DNA from: Planctomycetota bacterium
GTDB taxonomy: Bacteria > Planctomycetota > UBA1135 > UBA2386
DNA length: 9,022 bases
NCBI GenBank assembly: GCA_020425885.1
Contig: JAGQRA010000904.1
Coordinates: forward strand, 1-9,022
Direction: 5' to 3'
The notes beneath the pieces were generated by a model, which saw only the letters and a list, made by a program, of their open reading frames with translations, did not search any database and was not told the DNA's origin. Below are positions 1 through 5,600 of this stretch, in pieces. Position 1 is the first letter of the stretch, and every line of letters starts with the position of its first letter. A program made the position numbers and the translations under genes.

Positions 1-1163
1 ACGGCGACCGCGGCGGCGATGCTCGCGCCGACATGCCGCCGCACCCAGCTGCGCGCGCATCGCAACCACGTCGGCGGCGTGGCGCGGACCGGCTGCCGGC
101 TTCGCCAACGCGCGAGGTCGTCGGCGAGCTCGGCGGCGGTCTGATAGCGGTGTTCGGGATCCTTCTCCAGACCGTGACCGAGCACCGCGGCCAGCTGCGC
201 CTCGATGCCGCGATGGTGACGCTGGGCCGGCGCCGGACTGGCGTGGCGGATCGACTCGAACAACGCCGCGTGGGTCCTGCCCGCGAACGGCTGCCGCAGC
301 GTCAGGCACTCGAAGGCGACGACGCACAGCGCCCAGATGTCGGTGCGGTGATCGAGCTGGCGGGGCTTGACGTCGACCTGCTCGGGAGCGAGGTACGGCG
401 GCGTGCCGAGCAACTCGCCGACCATCGTGAGCGGATCCGCGGCGAAACCCTCGCCTCGGGCGAGCCCGAAGTCGACGACCACCGGTCTGCCTGCGGCGGT
501 GATGAGGATGTTGCCCGGCTTGAGATCGCGGTGGACGACGCCGGCCTCGTGAGCCGCATGCAGCGAGCGGGCCACGCGTTCGATCATCAGCACCACGCGC
601 TCGGTCCGTTCCCGCAGCGTCAGCCCCGGGGGCTGATCGGGAAGCTCCACTGGCGCGGTCGCGCGCCCGGGTCGCGCGCGGGCGGAATTGATGCACCGGG
701 CCAAGGACTGCCCTTCCACGTAATGCATCGCCAGGTAGGCACCGCGGTCCGGATCGAGACCGACGTCGTAGACCGTGCAGATTCCCGGGTGGTGGATCCG
801 TGACAGCAGCGCGGCCTCGCGCAGCTGCCGTTGTCGCGCCCGATCGTCGACCAGATGCGGCGGCAGCAGCTTCAACGCCACCCGCCGCGACAGCCGCGTG
901 TCCTCGGCGAGGTAGACGACGCCCTGGCCGCCGCGGCCGAGTTCGCAGACCAGGTTGTAGGGGCCGACGGTCGCTCCGGCGATCTCCGGCTCGTCGGGCC
1001 GCTCGTCGTGGAGTCGGGCATACTCGCGCGCCACCGATTCCTCGTGGCCCGGATAGCTGCGCACGTACTCGGCAAGCGGCAGCACGGACCCGGCGGCGCG
1101 GTCCTCCAGCAACCGCGCGACGAAATCCATGAGAACGGTCGGCTCGTCCGAGAACGTGGTCAT
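1..1163 (-). CDS. Hanks-type serine/threonine protein kinase, N-terminal part (runs off left edge)
   Basis: This is a bacterial eukaryotic-like Ser/Thr kinase, which phosphorylates protein Ser/Thr residues using ATP. I read 387 codons in this frame with no stop, and the gene continues beyond base 1. The catalytic domain spans roughly residues 66-350 and is complete: glycine loop GRGGQG (76-81), ATP-binding Lys98 in VALKLL, helix-C Glu116 in REAALL, catalytic loop HRDLKPGNIL (H211, D213), DFG (231-233), GTPPYLAPE (253-261) and DIWAL (from D275). All key residues are present, so it should be active. The first 65 residues include an acidic PLAEYVRSYPGHEESVAREY-type segment typical of kinases paired with ECF sigma factors. 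The last visible residues, after a basic stretch (WVRRHVGASIAAAVA), look like the start of a membrane helix, suggesting an extracytoplasmic C-terminal sensor domain outside the window. The ATG overlaps the sigma-factor stop by one base (TGATG), which supports this start and translational coupling. The substrate is unknown; the sigma factor or its regulators are plausible candidates. Confidence 0.95.
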   Translation of the reverse strand, partial: MTTFSDEPTVLMDFVARLLEDRAAGSVLPLAEYVRSYPGHEESVAREYARLHDERPDEPEIAGATVGPYNLVCELGRGGQGVVYLAEDTRLSRRVALKLLPPHLVDDRARQRQLREAALLSRIHHPGICTVYDVGLDPDRGAYLAMHYVEGQSLARCINSARARPGRATAPVELPDQPPGLTLRERTERVVLMIERVARSLHAAHEAGVVHRDLKPGNILITAAGRPVVVDFGLARGEGFAADPLTMVGELLGTPPYLAPEQVDVKPRQLDHRTDIWALCVVAFECLTLRQPFAGRTHAALFESIRHASPAPAQRHHRGIEAQLAAVLGHGLEKDPEHRYQTAAELADDLARWRSRQPVRATPPTWLRCARSWVRRHVGASIAAAVA

Positions 1164-1762
1164 CACTCCGCCGTCCCCGGCTCGGCCGTACGAGCCGAGA
1201 CCGCAGGTTCGTCAAGGTGGATGCGCAGAGCCGTCCGCAGCCGCCGCCAACGGACCTCGACGGCGTTGCTCGAGATGCCCAGCTCCTTCGCCACCGCCTC
1301 GTGCGGGTAGCCTTCGAGGCCACGGCGCAGCACGATCGCGCGACTGACATCGTCGAGTCGGCTGACGATCCGCAGCATGCGCGCGACCTCCTCGCGGCGG
1401 GATGCAGCGCTCACGAGCGTCGTCGCCGGGTCACGCAACAAGGTGACCGTCACCCCCGATGCCCTGGCGAGGTCGCGGCGGTACAGCCGGCGCAGTGTGT
1501 CCAACATGACGTGCCTGGCGATGCCGAACAGCCACGGCCTCATCCGGCCGCGCGCCCCGTCGAAGGTCGGCAGGCTGGCGATGACCCGACACCAGATCTC
1601 CTGGGCGATGTCGGCCGGATCGACGAGGGCGCGCAGGCGCGGACGCATGTTCAGTTCGCACCACAGCAGCACGGCGGCGCCGAAGCGCTCGTGCAGATGG
1701 GCAAACGCCCGTTCGTCTCCCGCGCGGTGTCGCGCGAGCAGGAGGCGCGTCGTGTCGGACAT
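1163..1762 (-). CDS. ECF-family RNA polymerase sigma factor
   Basis: A 199-residue sigma-70 family protein of the extracytoplasmic-function type, which directs RNA polymerase to a dedicated set of promoters. Region 2 covers about residues 5-95, with the core-binding and -10-recognition stretch DPADIAQEIWCRV (49-60) and the conserved GRMRPWLFGIARHVMLDTLRR segment (72-92). After a linker, region 4 covers about 125-183, with the helix-turn-helix EAVAKELGISSNAVEVRWRR (155-174) that would contact the -35 element. Length is normal for the family. I chose the ATG at 1762 because region 2 begins a few residues later; the frame is open back to 1963, but the extra 67 residues are low-complexity, Arg/Pro-rich and unlike the family. 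There is no strong Shine-Dalgarno in front of this ATG. No anti-sigma factor is visible. The overlapping kinase gene downstream suggests control through phosphorylation rather than a membrane anti-sigma, as proposed for other sigma/kinase pairs. Confidence 0.93.
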   Translation of the reverse strand: MSDTTRLLLARHRAGDERAFAHLHERFGAAVLLWCELNMRPRLRALVDPADIAQEIWCRVIASLPTFDGARGRMRPWLFGIARHVMLDTLRRLYRRDLARASGVTVTLLRDPATTLVSAASRREEVARMLRIVSRLDDVSRAIVLRRGLEGYPHEAVAKELGISSNAVEVRWRRLRTALRIHLDEPAVSARTAEPGTAE

Positions 1763-1976
1763 GGCGATAGGCGAGGTGGTCCGCAGCGGCGGCCTCGAGG
1801 CCCTCGCCGCCGCGGGCGGACACATGGTCGCCACGAGGTCCGATCTTGCAACCCCCGGGGTCCGGGCGGCCCGGGAGGCAGACGTGACCGGCGCGACGTC
1901 CGCACCCGAGGGGCGGTGTCGCAGCACCGGGAGCTCCCTGTCATCGAGCCGAACCGCGCTCACGCCGGGGCCCTGC
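1763..1976. other. Spacer between RHS gene stop and sigma-factor start; no gene seen
   Basis: A 214-base gap separates the TAG of the RHS gene from the sigma-factor ATG on the minus strand. It is where an immunity gene for the RHS tip would be expected, but every open frame across it gives Arg/Pro/Gly-rich low-complexity protein and none has a convincing ribosome binding site. It probably holds the RHS transcript end and the leader or promoter of the sigma/kinase unit. I see no clear -10/-35 pair and no hairpin followed by a U run. The one strong structure, a hairpin near the sigma-factor start, is listed separately. Confidence 0.6.
1786..1813 (-). promoter_or_regulatory. GC-rich hairpin in the leader of the sigma-factor gene
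   Basis: GCGGCGGC at 1786-1793 and GCCGCCGC at 1806-1813 form a perfect 8-bp stem around a 12-base loop, and the loop can itself pair GAG with CTC. It sits 24-51 bases upstream of the sigma-factor ATG on the transcribed strand. No T run follows on either strand, so it does not fit a standard intrinsic terminator. A leader structure affecting translation or mRNA stability, or a remnant terminator for the RHS gene, are both possible. Chance is also possible in DNA this rich in G and C. Confidence 0.35.
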
Positions 1977-2654
1977 CTAGTGCGGCGCGTTGCGCGGCGG
2001 CGGCAACCGGCGGATCGTGGTGATCGACGTGCCGGGCTGGGCCAGGCTGGCCAGCGGCGGCGGCGCCGTGAACAGCTCGTTCAGGTCGAGCCACCGGACC
2101 TGGTTGTCCGTGACGCTGTTGGTGTTGCCGAGGTTGCCGCCGACGGCGCCATTGTCCCACGAGTTCGTCAGGCCGAAGCGATCGGGGCCGGGACCGTCGT
2201 CGCGGTAACCCACCAGCGTCTCGTTGTGGAAGCCGCCGGCGTTGGCGTCCCAGAAGGTGACGATCGTGACCGCGTCCGGCGTGCGCAGCGCGTTCCTCAG
2301 ATCATCAGGTGTCGCGTTGTTGGTGATGCTCACGGCGTAGTCCTGTCGACCGTTCTGCTGGTCCCACAGCTCGATCGTCTTCTTGTGGTTCGCGGGGAAC
2401 ATCGCGCCGCCGACCCACAGCCGGGTGCCGTTGGCCTGCTCGGCATCGGCGAAGCGCACCATCTCGTTGTAGCGCGCCACCGGCCCGCCCATGGCGGTCA
2501 GCTGGGCGTCGCCGAGCATCGTCAAAGCCGGCGCCAGCGAGGCCGGCCCGCAGTTGTTGGTCGCGCCCTGGTCGACCTCGAGCGCCGCCCAGCGGGCCTC
2601 CTCGCCGGCCATGTTCGGCGGGTTGACGAGGCCACCCGAGAAGATCGGGTCGTG
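1977..2654 (-). other. C-terminal tip domain: papain/C39-like cysteine peptidase
   Basis: This covers residues 1720-1944, everything after the RHS-core DPTG. The segment VDQGATNNCGPASLA places Gln1748 six residues before Cys1754, the same spacing as the oxyanion Gln and catalytic Cys of papain (Q19/C25), and CGPxS is common in C39-like peptidases. Downstream, GGFHNETLVGY supplies His1862 and FGLTNSWDNG supplies Asn1883 followed by SW, matching the His and Asn of papain-fold triads (papain has an NSWG motif). Order and spacing fit the fold. Target and exact family are not recognisable; a self-processing role is an alternative to a toxin role. It is the part expected to vary between related RHS proteins. 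Confidence 0.75.
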
Positions 2655-5600
2655 ACCGGTCGGGTCGACGTTGCTCACCGGGTTGTTGCGCGCGTAGGCG
2701 TAGCGATTCAGATCCTGCGGATTGCCGGGATCGGTGACCCTCGAGTCGGGCGACAGGAAGCGCCGCGCGCGGGTGTCGTAGTAGCGCGCGCCCATGTAGA
2801 CCAGCTCCTGGTCCTTGTTGTCGCGATGGCCGGCGAAGCCGCGATCGAGCTGTGGCTGACCGATGAGGTTGCTGTTCTTGGCATTGCCCCAGGCGCCGTA
2901 GGTCTGCAAGCCGAGACTGGTGCCGGCAGCATTGGTCATGGCGCGCACGCTGCCGAGGCGATCGCTGTGGAACCAGCTGTATGCCCGCGCGCCGTTGGCT
3001 CCGCGGCTGGTCGCCAGCAGGATCGGGCCGGCGTAGTAGAACTTGGTCCAGACGCCGTCCCGACGCTCGAGTTCGGGGAAGTAGTAGTCGACGGTCGTGA
3101 CCGTATTGCCGTCGCGTTCCTCGGCCCGGGTTCGAGTTCCGTCGGCGGCGTATTGGTAGTTGCCGTACTCGACCCCCTTGGTCCAGCGCGTGAGGCGATC
3201 GTCGTAGTCCCAGGTGAAGGTCCTGGTCGACCCCAGCCAGTTGTCCGACAGGGTGTTGCCGTTGGCGTCGTAGGTGTAGGCGTAGTTCGTCGAGCTACCG
3301 CTGACGGTATCCGTGATCCTCGTCACGCCGTGGAGGTGAGCCGTGCCGTAGGTGTACGACCGGCTGCGCAGCGAATCCGACCAGCTGACGATGTTGCCGT
3401 TCTTGTTGTAGCTGATCGACTGCGCATCGTGGCCGGCGACCGAGGTCAGCCGGTTCAGTCGGTCGTAGTTGTGGCTCCGCTGCTGCGAGCCGAGATACGG
3501 GTCGTTGAAGCTCTCGATCGACAGCAGGCCGCTCGAGTTGTAGCTGTAGCTCGAGCTGAACACATTCGTCGCGCCACGCACCACACTCATGTTGTCGAGC
3601 CACAGGCGGCGTGGGTCGTAGTTCCAGGAGACGGTGACGTTGCCAGCGACCGACAGCTGCGTCATCTGGCCCTCGGCGTTCCAACGGATCCCGCCGGCGA
3701 TCGTGCCGTAGGTGGTGTAGACGGAGGTCAATCCACCGGCGCCGTCGTAGGTGTAGTACACCCGTTCGCCGTCGACCAACACCGAGCTCTGACGGCCGTA
3801 GCCGTCGAAGTCCCGACTCACGCTGCCCCAGGTGCCGTTGACCTTCCGTTGCGACAGCGTCTCGTTGCCGGCCCAATCCCACGAGTGGCGCGACTCGCCA
3901 CCCGGATAGACGACGCGGGTCGGATGGCCCAGCGAGGCTCCGTAGCCTGACTGATCGTAGTACCAGTTGACGGCGCTGCCGTTCGGATAGCTGCGGCGCG
4001 TGATCCGGCCGGCCGCGTCGTAGGCCATCGTCCGCGTCTCGCCGCGGGCGTTGCGCTGACTCGTCATCCGGCCGGCCAGATCGAACGCGTAGGTCCACGC
4101 GCCGAGGTCCGAGTCGGTCATGGCCACCCGGTTGCTCATCGAGTCGTAGGTCATCGTGCTCACGCGCTTGCTGTTGGCGTCATCGATCGTGGTCAGGTTG
4201 CCCAGCAGGTCGTAGCCGTACTGCGTCGTCTGATACAGCGGGCTCGACGTCGTGCCCGCGGCCTCGCGCACCTTGGCCTCGCGACCCTTGGCGTCGAGAT
4301 AGGCCCGGCGCTGCTGCTGCAGCTCGAACGTCTCGGTCACGATCGGCCAGCGTTGGCTGGCGCTGTCGATCGAGTAGGCGGTGTTCTTCGTCGTGCCGTC
4401 CGGCGCCTTGACCTGGGTGACGCGACCGAGCCCGTCGTAGGCGAACTCCGTCCATTGGCTGCCGGAACTCGACGTGGTCCACAGCGAACGCTTCCACACC
4501 CGATCGGTAGCGTCCTGGTAGCGTTGCTCCTGCAGGCACCAGGTCGACGACCCGTTGACGGTCGCCTCGCGGAACGTCTTGTAGATGCGCCCGAGCCCGT
4601 CGACGTACTCCTTGGTGTCGGCATCGCTGCCGCGGCGCGTCCAGACGTACTGCGACCCGGCATTGCCGGCGTTGTAGTAGTCGAAGGTGATGGTCTTGCC
4701 GGGATCGCGCGCCGACGTCAACCGGCCGAGCACGTCATAGCCCCACGCATAGGCGTAGCCATTCGGATCGGTGCGCGTGAGCAGGCTGCCGTAGCGCAGG
4801 TCCCAGGTCTGCTGCGTCACATGACCGACGGCGTTGACAACGCGCGTCGGAAAGACGTGGGACGAGTCGTAGCTCGTGGTCTGCACGACATTGCCCACCG
4901 GGTCGACCTGCCGCGTAACGTTGCCGTAGGCGTCGTAGCCGTAGACCGTCGTCGCGTATTGGCCCAGCCGGTCATTCCAGCTCTCGACGTGGGTCCGGTT
5001 GCCGCGCGTCGGTGCGTTGGTGTAGCTCGACTGGTTGTCGTAACGGAATCGGGTGAACGCGACCGACGTCCCCGAGCTCGCCAGCCCCGACCGCAGCCGC
5101 GTCGTCGACAGCTTGCCGACGATGTAGGCCGTGGTGTTGTAGCGGTAGGTGTTCTCGGTGCGGCTCTCGTCGCCGGAGATGGTGGTGGCGCCCTGATCCT
5201 GCACCACCGTGACGTTGCCGTAGGTGTCGTAGGTCATGTCACGCCTGGTGACGAAGGCCAGCGACGAGCGATTGCGCTGCGATTGCTGTTCGGTCGCCAG
5301 CAACGATTCGTAGGCGTTGCCGCGCAAGGCCTCGGCGTAGGTCCACGAGTCGTCGCGGTAGACGCTCGAGCCGCTCTTGACGATGCGCCGCGTCGGCTTG
5401 CCGGCGCTGGCGAAGGAGGTGTGGAACGTGGTCTCGGTTCGCGTCGTCGAGCCGTAGGCGTCGCTCGATTTCCACGCCGAGGCGAAGCCGAGGAAACGAT
5501 GTTCCCAGGCGTGATAGACGGGCCGGTCGTAGCCGTATTCGACGTTGCCGCTCGCCGACCTGCCGTCGTAGGTCTCGACCGCCGCGACGACCGGGAACGC

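Noticed and set aside
33..803. 256-residue plus-strand open frame opposite the kinase
   Set aside because: The minus strand encodes a complete, motif-perfect kinase domain here, so this frame is a shadow.
1651..1944. 97-residue minus-strand frame as a candidate immunity gene for the RHS tip
   Set aside because: It is Arg/Pro-rich, overlaps the sigma-factor gene in another frame, and has no ribosome binding site or immunity-protein features.
1377..3950. 857-residue plus-strand open frame antisense to the RHS and sigma-factor genes
   Set aside because: The translation is Val/Arg/Ala-rich low-complexity sequence with no family signature, and it crosses two real minus-strand genes and their spacer. 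Long antisense frames are expected opposite high-GC genes.
3010..5250. Recurring gtcgta motif resembling a short-repeat or CRISPR-like array
   Set aside because: The spacing is irregular and the motif is simply the complement of Tyr-Asp codons in YD repeats.
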